A stretch of 64,000 bases of DNA from Alopecurus myosuroides (GCA_028641055.1 CM054058.1:241786187-241850186), one strand, 5' to 3'; shown: positions 1 through 12,136, numbered from the stretch's first letter. The notes: generated from the letters alone by a model not told the origin. Translations and numbers: made by a program.

Positions 1-1
1 C

Positions 2-566
2 AAGCAAAACTACCCCTACTACCAGAAGCTGGTCTACGGTGTGCATTTCGCCACCAAGAAGCTCCGCCACTACTTCCAAGAGCACACGATCACCGTGGTG
101 AGCACGGCCCCGCTGTCAAAGATCATCAGCAACAAGGATGCAACCGGCCGCCTGGCCAAATGGGTGATCGACCTGGTGACACACAACATAGTCTACGAGC
201 CTCGCACTTCCATCAAATCCCAAGTCCTCATCGACTTCCTAGTCGATTGGGCTGAGACACAGAGCCTGCTGCCTATCCTCAACTCCTCGCATTGGAAGAT
301 GCACTTCGACAGATCCAAGATGCGTGGGGGCTTGGGGGCCGGCATCGTCCTCACCTCGTCCAAAGGAGATGGCTGGAGTACGCCCTACAGATCCACTTCA
401 AAGCTTCCAATAATGTGGCCGAGTACGAGACCCTTGTCCATGGTCTCGAGCTGGCGAAGGAGATAGGGATACAACGCATCCTCTATTTTGGGGACTCGGA
501 CCTGGTGATACAGCAGGTCTTAGGAGACTGGGACGCCAAGGACGCGAACATGGCCGCCTACCGTTT
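2..566 (+). pseudogene. Tat-lineage gypsy polyprotein fragment (element G), RNase H region, part 1
   Basis: This is a piece of a Ty3/gypsy polyprotein. The reading frame begins before the window. It matches element C (33950-34520) along the degenerate first RNase H (residues like HYFQEH, then FLVDWAE) and then the second, archaeal-type RNase H typical of the Tat lineage (HFDRSKM for the usual HFDGSK; GDSDLVIQQV intact). The frame shifts near 370: a one-base loss relative to C moves reading to the frame that encodes LQIHFKASNNVAEYE. The coding sequence is cut at 566 by a LINE and resumes at 1711. Seen: homology to C within the window, the frameshift and the interruption. Inferred: G is a sister family of C. 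It cannot encode a working enzyme. Confidence 0.88.
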
Positions 567-1699
567 TTTGTTTTGACACCATTACTGTGGGGGAATCCCC
601 CACAGTACCTCTTTATTAAAAATAAATAAAGTTATTTACAATATGTACAAAAGGAACAAAAAAAGCTAGGAGATGGAGTTAATCCATGATGTCAAAAAAG
701 GAAGAGTAGTCTTCTTCACCCTATACTTAAGAAGAGTGATCTCATGCAAGAAAATAGCTTTCCAACCTCTGAAGGTTGGTTTAATATTATTGAATATCCA
801 GCCATTTCTTTGCTTCCAAATACCCCAACAAGCCAAGATCACAATCTCAGCAAAGCAGGGACCTGAGAAATATTTCCTGGCAAACTTAATAGATTATGCA
901 GTGTTTCCAGGAATCCATGGAATTTGTAAATAATTCCAAACTCGAGTGCTGAATTGACAATTGAAGAAAAGATGCCTCCAATCTTCAACAATATGAGCAG
1001 CACAAAGGACACAATTATGTGTATCAGAGACATGCCAATTCCTCCTGGTGAGCATATCATTTGTATTAATCCTGTCATGAAGGATCAACCAGGCAAAAAA
1101 ATTATGCTTGGATTGGCATTTACTTTTCCATAACCAATCCGAGACAAAATCAGAATGGATGTGTGCAAAACTGTATTTATAGAAGGAACTTGGTGAGAAT
1201 GCCTTCTTAGAGATTGAACTAATCCATATGTCCTTCTGTTGAGTGGAAAGAAGCAAATCTTGAGTAATAGAACAGAGTTCTAAGTATTCCTGATGGGCTA
1301 AGGATGACAGAGGCAGTGAAATTTTTTGAAGCCCATCCTCTAACAGCAAGAAGTCCCTGACTGATTGCAGCTTATCTTTAACAAAAGAAAAAAGTGTAGG
1401 AAATTGTTGACTCAGAATGATATTGTGCCAAGTATCTTCCCAGAATAGAGCAATGATACCATTACCAACTTTACATGTACTTTCTTTCCTATAATCATCA
1501 GATAAACTGAACACTCCTTTCCAACAGAAGGAGCCTGAAGAAATAACAGCATGAGGGACAGAATTATGATAATATGCATCTGCCACTAGCTGAATCCATG
1601 GTATAGATTTCTGATTATAGAACTTATGCAGGTGCTTGAGCAATAGGGCTGAATGATGAGTTTGCAAATTAATGATTCCTAACCCACCCTTATTTTTTG
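567..1699 (-). mobile_element. 5'-truncated L1-type LINE
   Basis: A non-LTR retrotransposon lies on the minus strand. Its 3' end is at 567, where the plus strand reads TTTTGTTTT (a short A-rich tail on the element strand) and an AATAAA-like signal lies at 610-632. Its 5' end is truncated at 1699 inside ORF2. The insertion is flanked by perfect 11-bp target-site duplications, GCCTACCGTTT at 556-566 and 1700-1710. A tail, 5' truncation and a TSD of this length are the signature of target-primed reverse transcription. The host is the RNase H coding sequence of element G, which resumes in register after the second TSD. Confidence 0.92.
679..1699 (-). pseudogene. LINE ORF2 C-terminus (reverse transcriptase tail and zf-RVT region)
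   Basis: Minus-strand coding sequence enters at the truncation point with KNKGGLGIINL, a typical motif near the end of plant LINE reverse transcriptases. It runs through a zf-RVT-type zinc-binding segment (LWKSKCQSKHNFFAWLI, then CVLC and HLFFNCQFS). A frameshift near 900 separates this from the terminal segment with CWGIWKQRNGW, which ends at a TAA at 679-681. The endonuclease and catalytic reverse transcriptase domains are missing, so this copy is dead. Family assignment rests on these motifs only. Confidence 0.88.
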
Positions 1700-1710
1700 G
1701 CCTACCGTTT

Positions 1711-2150
1711 CTTTGTCCAGCAGCTATGCGCCTGCTTTGAAGGGTGTGAATTCCACCATGTGCCCCGAGCTCACAACGATACGATTGCCATGTTATCAAG
1801 ACTTGGCTCCACTCGGCAAATCATCCCGCCTGGAGTCTCCCTCGAGCATCTGCACAAGCCGTCCATCACGCCGTCGTTGAGCTCTGACTCCATCGTCATC
1901 CCAGATGACACTAACCAGCCGCCTGGGACCTCATAACCAGGAGCGGCCACCTCAAACGTCCCAGCCGGTGAACCAAGAGACTCGGGGGCTGCCACCACTA
2001 AGCTGCTTGTCGCCCCCATTCCAAGGCTGATTGAAAAGGAAAGCACAGAGGCAACCGGCCCAGTAAGGACCCCCTCAGCCGGAACAATGAACCTGGGGGC
2101 TGCCCAGCCAGGCGCACATGTAGTGCCCATCATACACGGCACGCCTGAAC
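1711..2150 (+). pseudogene. Tat-lineage gypsy polyprotein fragment (element G), part 2
   Basis: This continues the archaeal-type RNase H of G after the LINE: FEGCEFHHV, then a degraded catalytic tail (C has NEAADELSKLGS; here the acidic residues are lost), then the proline-rich linker with HLHKPSI. A TAA stops the frame at 1934-1936. Beyond it, sequence resembling C's linker continues, including GGGGGCTGCC words at 1984 and 2095 that parallel C's CGGGGACTGC repeats. Homology fades near 2150 and no integrase follows, so G is truncated here. The exact right boundary is uncertain. Confidence 0.75.
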
Positions 2151-2156
2151 GATCAT

Positions 2157-3660
2157 ATTTCGTTTTGATAATTGATGACAACACAATTAAAGGATTAATC
2201 CCTTATAAAGTTTATGCAGGATTTGTTTGCAACACTCGTACATGCCCCCACATTCCTTATAATCATCTTTAAGGGGATCGTGGCGATGTTACATCAACGG
2301 AGAGCTTAAAATATGAATGCAGAGCAACTTTGTCCCAGGCAAAGGTAGTACCGGTGAAACCACCGGTAGTACCGTCCCCTGGTACTTCATGCGCTTCTGG
2401 GTCCTTCAGCCAGGCCGCCTCCTGTCGCGGTACGTGTGGTGGTACCGCCATTTCATCGTTCTATTAGCACATCGCGGAGGCAGCGGCAAAGGTCACCGGT
2501 AGTACCGGTGGCCACTACCAGTTGAGGTACCAGTGGAACCTCCGCCAAATCAGTGCTCTGTTAGCACATCACGGAGGCAGCAGAGGTCACCAGTAGTACC
2601 AGTGGGTGGTAGTACTGCTGGTACCATCGGTACCTCCGAGAGTTCTTCAGGCTCCCAAGGGCAGTCCACCACCGGTGGTGGCACCGCCAAACAATTGTTC
2701 TGTTGGTGCACCGCAGAAGCAACGGCGGAGGTCACCGTTAGTACCGCTGGGCGGTAGTACTGCTGTTTCTACCGGTACCTCTGGTGATGTGGAATCTGGT
2801 AGGCAGAAATAGAGTCGTTTGTGCGCTGGGCAACTGACCGCACCGGTAGTACCGCTGGTGCGGGAAAGTAGCTAACAGCTGGATTTGGAGGGGGTATTTA
2901 ATGCACTCCATCTTCCCCCTCCAATCTTTAAGCTTTATACTCTCTCTCTTAGCCATTAATGCAAGCTTCAAACTCATATATCTCCCTCTCCAACCACCCA
3001 AACACTTTGGTTCTTTGTGGAGAGCTAGAGGAGACCTAGATCCGTGATTCCACCAAAGAAAATACAAATTCATCCACTCAATCCCCCGGGATCTTGAGAG
3101 CTCTTGAGTGCCTTATAACCCTAGAGCAAACCATAGTGCTTGTAGCTTCCACCTCGATTCAAGAAGCTTCATATTGTTGAGAGCCTCCATCTATCTTGTG
3201 GAGTAGCGTCAACCTTGTGTAAAGGTTTGGTTAACGCCTTTAAGTCGACCTCATAGGGGAAACAAGAATCTCCCTCACCGAAGAAGCTCAAGGAGAACGA
3301 GGTGATCGTTGCGACTGGGCCATGGAGGTCTTATTGAGTCGAACTTAACCTTTAAAAGGGGTGCCCGGCGCGTCCGCTAGGATTTTTCTTCGTGTTGTTG
3401 ACACGAAATGTTTACTGGAGGACACAACTCGAGTGCGATTCCAGGCCCACAAGAGAGATCCTTGGGTCTTACCTTCATACTCGAAAGAACACGACATCCA
3501 GATGTGCCTAGTCGGACGAACGATCCGGGATTAAAATGATGTGTAATTACATCGCGAGGTAGAGTTGCGGGAGCCGCATACTCGCGATTTTACCTTAGTC
3601 GCACTATAAGTGCTATCTTCTGCAACTCTTCGAGTGAGGTAATATTCTTTTCCCTGATCT
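2157..3660. repeat. Non-coding repeat DNA, probably LTR-derived, family not identified
   Basis: No protein-coding frame is credible here. The segment starts with an AT-rich stretch after 2157, contains a GTACC-rich tract (separate entry), a possible TATA-like box (TATTTAAT near 2894) followed by a CT-rich leader, and then sequence with the look of a gypsy R/U5 region. I found no paired LTR, primer-binding site or TSD, so neither element type nor borders can be fixed. It may be a truncated LTR between elements G and A, and its right part may belong to the missing 3' LTR of A. Confidence 0.4.
2340..2870. repeat. Degenerate ACCGGTAGTACCGGTGG short-repeat tract
   Basis: Many variants of ACCGGTAGTACC and GGTAGTACCGCTGG are scattered at irregular intervals, for example at 2345-2375, 2490-2515, 2585-2640, 2735-2765 and 2840-2865. 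The core contains the self-complementary words ACCGGT and GGTACC, so local hairpins are possible. Spacing is not constant, so this is a word-enriched tract and not a clean tandem array. Confidence 0.7.
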
Positions 3661-3810
3661 TGTGCGAAAGAAATTTCGTGTCAATGTATTTATACGAAAG
3701 AGATTCCGTGTTGAAATGCCCATACGAAAGAGATTTCGTGACAGGGTGTCCATGCGAAAGAAATTTCGCGTCCTGATGTTCATACGAAAGAGTTTTCGTG
3801 TCGTGAGGTA
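3661..3810. repeat. 30-bp tandem array, five units, each with a small inverted repeat
   Basis: The hexamer CGAAAG starts at 3665, 3695, 3725, 3755 and 3785, a strict 30-bp period. In each unit CGAAAG is followed by A/G, A/T and a TTTCGTG-like end, so the core CGAAA...TTTCG can pair with itself. Spacers between cores vary more than the cores, which suggests selection or recent homogenisation of the core. The array lies about 280 bp upstream of the TATA box of element A's antisense gene. Confidence 0.9.
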
Positions 3811-4086
3811 CGCAGTGACGTCACCGCGCACTCGACTGCTCCCGATTGCTTCCGATGGGACGTGACGAAGTGGGGCAGAGCGCGCGGGGCCCATCTTGTC
3901 ATCGTTTTTACCGGAAACGAGCGGTCGTGTCCCGGTTATTCCGCTGGCCGCGCTGTAAATATGCACGATCTTTTCGTAAAGATCGTGCGGGGTAACCGCC
4001 CCCTTCTCTTCGTTTCCGCTTCACATGTGGCGGTTGCGATGAGCGCCACGTTCGCGGATCAACGACTCAGATCGGCATGGCGCGGG

Positions 4087-4094
4087 TATAAGTA
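4087..4094 (+). promoter_or_regulatory. TATA box of element A antisense gene
   Basis: TATAAGTA lies about 80 bp upstream of the ATG at 4175, in a GC-rich setting (CGCGGG just before it). Element C has the equivalent arrangement, with a TATA box 166 bp upstream of its antisense gene start. Confidence 0.6.
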
Positions 4095-4174
4095 TTGGTC
4101 CTTAGGGGAAAAGTAACTTTCCCGGCTCTCATTCTTCTTCTTCCTCCCATGCGCACACCTTCTCCTTTGTGAGC

Positions 4175-5827
4175 ATGAAGCATCCTCCTACAGGAGCCAA
4201 GAAGCGCGGCGCAACAGCGTCTGGTAAAAAGGTGGAGAGCGCCTCCGCATCATCCCCGGCGAAGAAGACGGGCGATTGGCGCCCGTCGAACACCAAAAAG
4301 AAGAGCATCGCTGAGATGCAAAGGGAGAGGTTGCTTCCTCTCGAGGGCTCCAAACGCGTTCGGATGTCCGCGAAGAAGGAGGAGATGCCCAATCCCCTCT
4401 CCACCGAGCGCGCCGCATTCTCGGAGCACATCGCCCGAGGTTTGTCCTTCCCTCTCCATCTGTTTCTCGTCGGGCTGCTGTATGTCTATGACATACAGCT
4501 GCACGATCTTCCTCCTAACGCGATACAACACATCTCGTGTGTTATCGTGCTCTGCAAGTGCTTCCTCGGCATTCGCCCGCATTGGGGGCTTCGGAGGGCC
4601 ATCTTCAAGGTCCGGATCTTTCGGGAGAAGCCCCAGCCAGGCGAAAAAACTTGGGAGCCACTGAGGACCGGAGGCTTTGGGATCCAGGCGAACAAAGACG
4701 TCCCCTACCTGGAGATGAACTTCGTCCACTCGGCCCAGGGGTGGCGCTGAAAGTGGTTTTATGTCGTTGATGACAGCGCGGGTGGCGTCCTAGAATTTCA
4801 ACCATTCGCCATTTCGAAGCGGCAAAAGTCCTGGACGCACTCGCTCTCAGCCGAAGAGGTTAAGGTCGTCACCCCTCTACTCGCAAAGGTGGCGCGCTTT
4901 CGCGACAAGGAGCAGGGGACCCTGCTGATTGGGATTCACCTGAGGAGCGTGTTTCTGCGCCGGAGGGTCCAACCTCTTCAAGCGAGGCCAACCACCCTGT
5001 GGGAGTACATGGGCACCAATGACCGGAGCCGCACGTGCGATGACCTTCTTTCGAATGCTGAATTCGACAAGAAGATCGCGGCTATCATTAATTTGAAGAA
5101 GGGAGAGGGCTACTCGACGTGCCCCTCACCCCGTTCGACGCAGAGAACCCCCCGACTGAGGTGAATTCCCTAATCTTCTTCTTTGCTTCGTACTTCTTCT
5201 TGTTTTAGGTTTTCGTCGATTGAAACTCTTCTTTTCGCCTTTGTAGAACCAGGACGTGGCAACGACCTACCCACTAGTTTCTGCAGATGAAGGCGTCTCA
5301 GATCTACTAGCAAGAAACGCCAAAGCCCCTCCCGAGGCTAGCGTCGCGGACGCTGAGTCGAGGTCTGAGCACGAGGAGGTGGACGAGGAGGAAGAGTTGG
5401 ATGACGAGTAACTTCGTCTTCGCAAGCATCGCAAACCGGAGGACGCTGAAGTCACTTCCAAGGATAACTCCTTCAGTGATGAGCATGTCAACGAGGTCGA
5501 GCCTATCTGAGCGACTCCTCTCAACGTGCTTCCTCCTGTCATCCGCCAGTCGAGGATCTCCACCGCCTGGAATCCAGACAACCTTGACAATGATGATGAG
5601 GATGAGTTAGTTTCATGTGCTCTCTTGTTTGTCACTAATTTGCTCGACTGCCTTTTCTGATTCTAGCTTTTGCAGCAGTTTTGCGACCATCAGCACGGAC
5701 CAGCTCGCTTATTCGACTCCGTCCGTGAAAAGGAAGGAGGTCGCCGCATACCCTACTCCGACTGCAAATCCCACTCGAAGGCTTCCAAGCCCACCGAAGG
5801 CAGTCGATGTTCTGGAGTATGGGATGC
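4175..5827 (+). pseudogene. Element A antisense gene (aORF), 5' part with gypsy-type-transposon domain
   Basis: This decayed gene runs opposite to the pol strand of element A. The ATG at 4175 opens a Lys/Ala-rich N-terminus. A segment with LPPNAI and CFLGIRPHWGL follows; this is the conserved core of the family listed in Pfam as putative gypsy type transposon (PF04195), and element C has LPPNAVV and AFLGIRP at the same place. A TGA interrupts the frame at 4748-4750. Coding-like sequence continues to about 5160. An intron-like segment then runs from GTGAATTC at about 5162 to TTTGTAG at about 5247, followed by an acidic stretch. The last exon is cut at 5827 by element E and resumes at 22612. 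Function is unknown; this copy is broken. Confidence 0.75.
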
Positions 5828-7238
5828 TGATGTCTACGCACGCTTCTATTCTTGTAGACAGTGTTGGGCCTCCAAGTGCAGAGGTTTGTAGAACATCAGC
5901 AAGTTTCCCTTAAGTGGATTACCCAAGGTTTATCGAACTCAGGGAGGTAGAGGTCAAAGATATTCCTCTCAAGCAACCCTGCAATCAAGATACAAGAAGT
6001 CTCTTGTGTCCCCAACACACCCAATATACTTGTCAGGTATATAGGTGCACTAGTTCGGCGAAGAGAGAGTAAAATGCAAGTAATATGGATGATAATAAGT
6101 GATAACAGCAATCTGAAATAAAAATGGCAGCAAGCAAACATGTAGCAGAACAGGCGGAAAACGGTGTTTCAATGTTTGGAAATAAGGCCTAGGGCTCCTA
6201 CTTTCACTAGTGGACACTCTCAACAATGATCTCATAATTGAATGGATAAATATCATTTCTACACTATGCTACTCCCAACCACTCTCCGATCGAATAATGA
6301 ACACTAATCATTCCGCAGGGCTTTAACCGCACTCCTCAAGTCTATATTCCCTCTCTAGGGCACCCCAATGTCACTATGAGCGCCATAAATTAGTAAACAA
6401 ACGCAACAATTTCATAGGTTCACCTTCCAACACAAGATAAAAATATCATGCTAAACCACACGGAGCACACACTCTCACCTTTGCCCCGTGATCAAATTGT
6501 TTATGGAGATAAAAAAACCACTTGAGTAGCATAACAGATGAAGATCAATCTACATATTCAACTAGATTACAAAGATCATGATCACATAAAGATCACACCA
6601 TGGGAGAGAGAGAGATTAACCACATAGCTACCGGTAGAGCCCTTAGCCCCGGGGGAGAACTACTCCCTCCTCATCATAGGAGATAGCAACGGTGATGGAG
6701 ATGGCGGTGGAGTCGATGGAGATGGCTTCCGGGGGCACTTCCCCGTCCCGGCAGGGTGCCAGAACAGATATCTGTCCTCCGAAACTTGTCGGTGGTGGCG
6801 GCGGAGCTACAGATGTATTTTGTGGAAAAGGTCGATTCCCCTAGGGTTTATGCCTCGGGGAGTTTATATGGGCGAAAGGGCGATGCCGGGAGGTGGCCAG
6901 GGGGCCCACGCCCCTAGGTGGCGCGGCCAGGGGTGGGCCCGCGCCACCCCATGGTGTGGACACCTTGTGGCTCCCTCCGGGGCTCTTCGGGACTTCTGGA
7001 TGCTTCCGGGACTTTTAGGACTTTTGACTTTCAAATTTTCCGATTCCGAGAATATTTCCAGAACAACTTTTCTGGAACTAAAAATAGCAGAAAACAGGGA
7101 ACTGGCTCTGTGGCATCTTGTTAATAGGTTAGTCCGGAAAATCGATAAAAATGACATAAAGAAGGGAGAAAACTTGTAGGAATTGGCATAATTTCAACAT
7201 GGAACATCAGAAATTATAGATACGTTTGAGACGTATCA
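5828..7238 (-). repeat. Element E 3' LTR
   Basis: This 1411-bp LTR matches 21197-22606 over its whole length with scattered substitutions and small indels. It contains a perfect 10-bp stem (GGTGGCGCGG at 6917-6926 with its complement at 6939-6948); the other LTR has a mutated stem. No gene lies inside. Confidence 0.95.
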
Positions 7239-7253
7239 AGCATCCCCAAGCTT
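7239..7253 (-). promoter_or_regulatory. Element E polypurine tract
   Basis: On the minus strand AAGCTTGGGGATGCT directly precedes the 3' LTR, the expected place for plus-strand priming. Near-copies of the same word occur inside E at 9201-9215, 9258-9273 and 20838-20853. Confidence 0.8.
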
Positions 7254-9940
7254 AGTTCCTACTCGTCCTCGAGTAGGTAAACGATAAAACAAAAGAATTT
7301 CTGAGGTGACATGCTATCACACAATCTTGATCATAATATGTAAAGTAGAACATGTAAACTAGGATCAAATGAACTAAAGCTGTGATCTATATTTGATATC
7401 AACAAGTAATGCATAAACAAAGAAGAAAGAAGTAAAACTTTTAATGAATCAATACTAAAAGACTATAAACCGTGCAAAGTTTATTAGAGATGATTTAAGA
7501 TTTCAAGAACATTAATATCATGCACGTCAAACGATCTTCACAACCCCTGTTAGGATCAAGTCAAGCTTTCCACACGATGCAATGCTTGAATCTTAAACTA
7601 TTTGCGCACTAAAACAAGCAAGTGTTCTGCGTTGGTCTCTGGCACCGGGATGTTATGGCTAAGAGAACATTATGGGGGGGGGGGGGTTTGGAAGGTCAAT
7701 GGAAGAAAAGCTCACAAAGCTGAAAGTGGTCATTAGACAAGAGAAAGTCTTAGAACCGAAGCTATGCAAGGAGTAGGGATTGCCACACAATGGATGCACA
7801 CAGAGATATAAGTGTATGAAAGCTCTCCAATGGAACTAGTGGGGGTGCATCCAACTTGCTTGCTCACGAAGACCTAGAGCTCATTTGAGGAGGCTCATCA
7901 TTGGAACATACAAGCCAAGTTCTATAATGTAAAGTTCCCCACATAGTTATGAATGATAATAATATGAAAACTCTCTCCAAACTGAAGTATTAGTGCTAAA
8001 CATGAAGCACAAGTGTGGTATAAAGGATAGTGATGCGCCCCCTCTCTCTTTGGCCTTTTTTTTTGGGATTTTTCATTTTTTTAATATATCCTCACCGGTA
8101 GAGGCAACATCCTATATTACAATGAATCATCACACTTTTAGTACTCATGACTCATAATGGAATATCTCTGATGTATCCAACTGCATGCTCCTACCAGTGT
8201 AGCAGTATACATAAATAACCATGAAGCTCATCATCAAGTAACATAATGGAGGTGGATGTTGTGCAACAATATATCTCGAAATGGCTATGGAAATGCCATG
8301 ATAGGTAGGTATGGTGGCTGTTTTGAGGAAGAATATATGGGCTTATCTGTAGGAGAACAAAGTCCTCCCACGGGATTTGGATGCACTGGCGAAGTTTGCA
8401 CCAACTCTCAATGTGAGAAAGGGTAATGCACAGTACTAAAGAGGCTAGCAAATATGGATGGTGGAAGTGCCAGGAACCACAAAATAGACTCACAAGTTAA
8501 AAGCTTGCAGCAATCAAATCATCTTACAAGGCAAAGTGCAAATCACTCCAAGAGGGTCCGTGGCAGTGACAAGTCACTGTTAGCTACCCCGACCGTAGCG
8601 CGTAACAAAAGGCCGATCAGAAATGTATCACTCATAGCAATCATATACCATTGTTTCTATCAGCTAGTAATTTAAGTGTGGCACCGTTTCAAGTTTCTTA
8701 GACCAACCATTAAAAGTTTATACTTACTATTCCTTCTCGTTTATCCATTAAGCTAATTAATATCTCAAAACAACAGCAGTGATTCAAGTGAAGCAGTTTA
8801 GTGATCTACAAGACTATGCGAATTTTTCCACTATATCAACTACCACAGAAGAATTTATATTTCCAAACAAACACACATATGAGAACCACATAACTACAAA
8901 AGCTAACAGCTCTGAATAAGAGATGCATGAAAACAAAGGCTCAATACTAGCAAAAAGTGAACACTCACAGAACAATAAGAATGAAAACTAGAGTGTTCTA
9001 AGAAATGAAAACGTGACGTGTCTCTATCCCACACAAGTATGATAATATCGAACCATTTATTACAGCAAAGAAAACTAAACAAACTGAAAGCAAAAAATAA
9101 AAGATTCTCCAAGTAAAGCACATAATATGCGGCCGAATAAAAATATAGTTTCACTAGAAGTGACCTGATAATTTGTCGATGAAGAAGGGGATGCCTTGGG
9201 CATCCCCAAGCTTAGACGCTTGAGTCTTCTTGGAATTTTCTTGAATGTAACACCGGGGCATCCCCAAGATTAGGATTTTCACTCTTCTTGATCACATCAT
9301 ATCATCCTCTTCTCTTGACCCTTGAAAACTTCCTTCACACCAAAATTCTCACAATCTTCATTAGCAACCTTAGTGCAATTGAAATAATAAATTCACATGG
9401 TTCAGTTTCAACACAAGTATAACACTTAAAAACACATTATCTACTTCCACAACTTATTTAAAAACTCTTTTTCTCAAAATAACACCAAAAGAAAGAGATT
9501 AAGATGCAAATGCGATAAATGGCAGAAATCTGTCAAAACAGAACAGCAGGTAAAGATCGATTTTTTCAAACATCTTCTGTTGCTCAAATCAAAAAGTGTT
9601 ATTCTAAGAAAATCTGCGTATATAACTCAGGATTAAGCACAAAAAAATTCAGGTAATTTTGAATTTTATGTGATTTTTAACGGAATTAACAGTGGACAGC
9701 AGAAATCTGTTTCCTGCGCAGCAATCCGAAATATAGCCTCAACTTTCCACTAGAGGCTTTACTTGGCTCAACAAAAACACAAAAGAAAAGATACAGAGGT
9801 GCTGCTAAGGAAATATACAACACCCAGGTGCAAAGAAAACAAAAGAAAACGAAGGAAAACGGGTTGAAAACGGATAAATAAAACGGGTTGTCTCCCGGTA
9901 GCGCTTTTCTTTAACACCTTTCAGCTAGGCACAATGATTT
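7254..9940. other. Element E non-coding interior
   Basis: AT-rich sequence with no credible reading frame on either strand. It holds a G homopolymer near 7676, a T homopolymer near 8052 and two polypurine-tract-like words (9201-9215, 9258-9273). I see no gag, protease, reverse transcriptase or integrase motif. Confidence 0.75.
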
Positions 9941-10576
9941 TTAAAAGATGCTCACATAAGAATAAGAGTTGAAGCACAATAAGAGAGAATCAAGAAGCAA
10001 ATATAAAACACATTTAAGTCGAACCCACTCCCTATGAAAAAGAATCTTGTAGAAAAACAAGTCAACGAAGCACAAAGTGACTAGCATAGGAAGAGAAAAT
10101 AAGTGCAACTTCAAAAATTTCAACATAAAGAGGGGAAACTTAATATTGTTGATATGAATAAAACCATGTTTCCCTCTTTCATAATAACTTTTAGTAGCAT
10201 CATGAATAAAATTAACATTATAGCTATCACATAAAACATTCTTATCATGAGCCACATGCATAAAAGAATTAATACTCTCCACATAAGCATAGTCATTCTT
10301 ATTAATAGTAGTGGGAACAAATTCAACAAAATAGCTATCATTATTATTCTCATCACCATAGTCATTAAATTTAGGAGGCATATTTTCATCAAAATAAATT
10401 TTGTTCTCAATAGTAGGTGGACTGAAAAAATATCATAATCATCATTGTAAACATGTGGAACTAGAATACCACAATCATTATAATCATCATATATTGGAGG
10501 CAAAGTATCATCAAAGAAAATTTCCTCGTCAAAACTTTGGGGACTAAAAATATCATATTCATCAAAACTAGCTTCC
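9941..10576 (-). pseudogene. Element E orphan ORF, 3' part
   Basis: This continues, on the minus strand, the frame that starts at 21020 and is split by element F. With F and one TSD copy removed the frame crosses the junction in phase. It encodes an acidic, Asp/Asn/Tyr-rich protein (SFDEYDIFSPQSFDEE, then PPKFNDYGDENNNDSYFVEF) ending in a hydrophobic, Phe/Leu-rich tail. One frameshift lies near 10430. No known domain is recognisable and no retrotransposon enzyme motif is present. Function unknown. Confidence 0.6.
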
Positions 10577-12107
10577 TGATACGTGCATTTTATATCATCA
10601 TTTATACCCTCCATATAGGCATTATTGGGATGTTTTATCAATGTTATGTCATTGTTTTGCATGTTTTAGATGATTTTATGGGACTTTCCTACAAAGTCCC
10701 TATTTTTGGTATTTAATTTATGGGTGTCAGAAAACACATGTTTTCATGTTTTTGATGTTTCAGGAGCTACAGGTATCCAAATTGCGAAAGGAAAGAAACC
10801 CTGTCAGTTTTTCTTCGGGAGAAAGGCCGTGGGCACAAGACACAAAGGAGGAGGGCCAGGAGTCCCAAAAGGGGGTAGCCCACGCGGCCAAATTCCCTGG
10901 CCGCGTGTGGGGCCCCCAAATGGGCCCACAGCACCTCCTCCCCGAGGTCTTTTTGCTGACGACTCCGTCTTCCCCGAAAACCAACACCCTAATTTTCCCG
11001 AGACGAGACGGAGCCGCCAGGGCGGCGGAACTCTCGAAACTCTCCGCGGGGGAGACAGATCCTGCTGCTCCGGAGCTCCAGAGAAGGGGGAAATCATCCC
11101 CATCTTCATCCCCATCTCCTCCTTGGCGTGGGAGGAGGCATCTCCATCACCATCCTCACCAGCACCTGCATCTCCACCATCACCATCACCGTGATCCACT
11201 CTGTTCCCCTCATAGTTTGATCATTGCTACACCCTAGATACGTGTTATTGTACTCCATTGCATGTTTGGGATTGAGTACTTGTCATTATTTGGTGGTGGA
11301 TCCATTGTTTCAGATTGTGTTGTACCACATATGTCACCATACATGATCATGTTTGCACGTTGTGAGTAGTTCCCGCATGTTCCTGAGGGCATAGGATGAA
11401 TTGGCAATGATTTGTTACATGAGATGAGTTGTTATTTGGTCTAGTATTTATCTTTTATGTGATTCTATGATGGTGTTGTACGAACGTCGACTGTACAACA
11501 CTTCACCTACATGGGCTCATAGGAGAACACCGTAGTGTAGTGACGTGATGATGTCTTTAGGTGACAGGAACTTGAGACAGAGTCGTTGAATTGCATTATG
11601 AGGGTACTTGTATCGGGGACCTTAGAGCATAAGGCTATGGTGGGACATCATGTCTTAATAATTCTCGTGCTATCATTTAATTGGCCACGTGATCCATCAT
11701 AAGGGGTGATAGTTTATTTATTTAGATATTCCTATTTGTGGCTCCGTCCGAAGAAGATTAAAACTAGACAAGATATACAAACATGTTATGCAATGAATCA
11801 CTATGCCAGCTAAATCCGTGCAGCCCTCGGGAACGTTTTCCACATATAAGACACAAACACACACTTGAGCTTGTCCTCTTGCGCATTAGAGGATTGGGCT
11901 TTGTCTCTCATTGAGACCTACTACTTGTTGCAATTTACTTTCCGCATTTTACTTTACTTGCACTACACAATTAAAACACAAAAGCACCTGTTGCTTTTAT
12001 TATTCCTTTGCTATTCTACTTAACAGTTCCTTCTGCTCCTCGTGGGTTCGACAACCTTTCTAATTCGAAAAGTACTACAATTGATCTCCTGCACTTGGGA
12101 GCCATCA
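10577..12107 (+). repeat. Element F 5' LTR
   Basis: This is a direct repeat of 19313-20836, differing by a few per cent by eye and including a 6-bp difference in a CACCAT run near 11180. A perfect hairpin (CACGCGGCCA at 10881-10890 with its complement at 10898-10907) sits in a GC-rich, promoter-like stretch. No TATA box is evident. Confidence 0.95.
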
Positions 12108-12118
12108 AGACACTTTTC

Positions 12119-12136
12119 TGGCGCCGTTGCCGGGGA
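12119..12136 (+). promoter_or_regulatory. Element F primer-binding site
   Basis: TGGCGCCGTTGCCGGGGA lies 11 nt after the 5' LTR. This is the usual primer site of many grass gypsy elements, complementary to a tRNA 3' end finishing in CCA. Element E carries almost the same word, with one difference. Confidence 0.88.

Noticed and set aside
3661..3810. Possible CRISPR array
   Set aside because: The period is a strict 30 bp with no unique spacers of constant length, no cas genes are present, and the DNA is plant nuclear.
3400..4086. 3' LTR of element A
   Set aside because: Expected here by analogy with C, but I found no paired copy, clear terminus, polypurine tract or TSD.
7676..7687. G homopolymer run
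   Set aside because: Simple low-complexity sequence; may also be length-uncertain.
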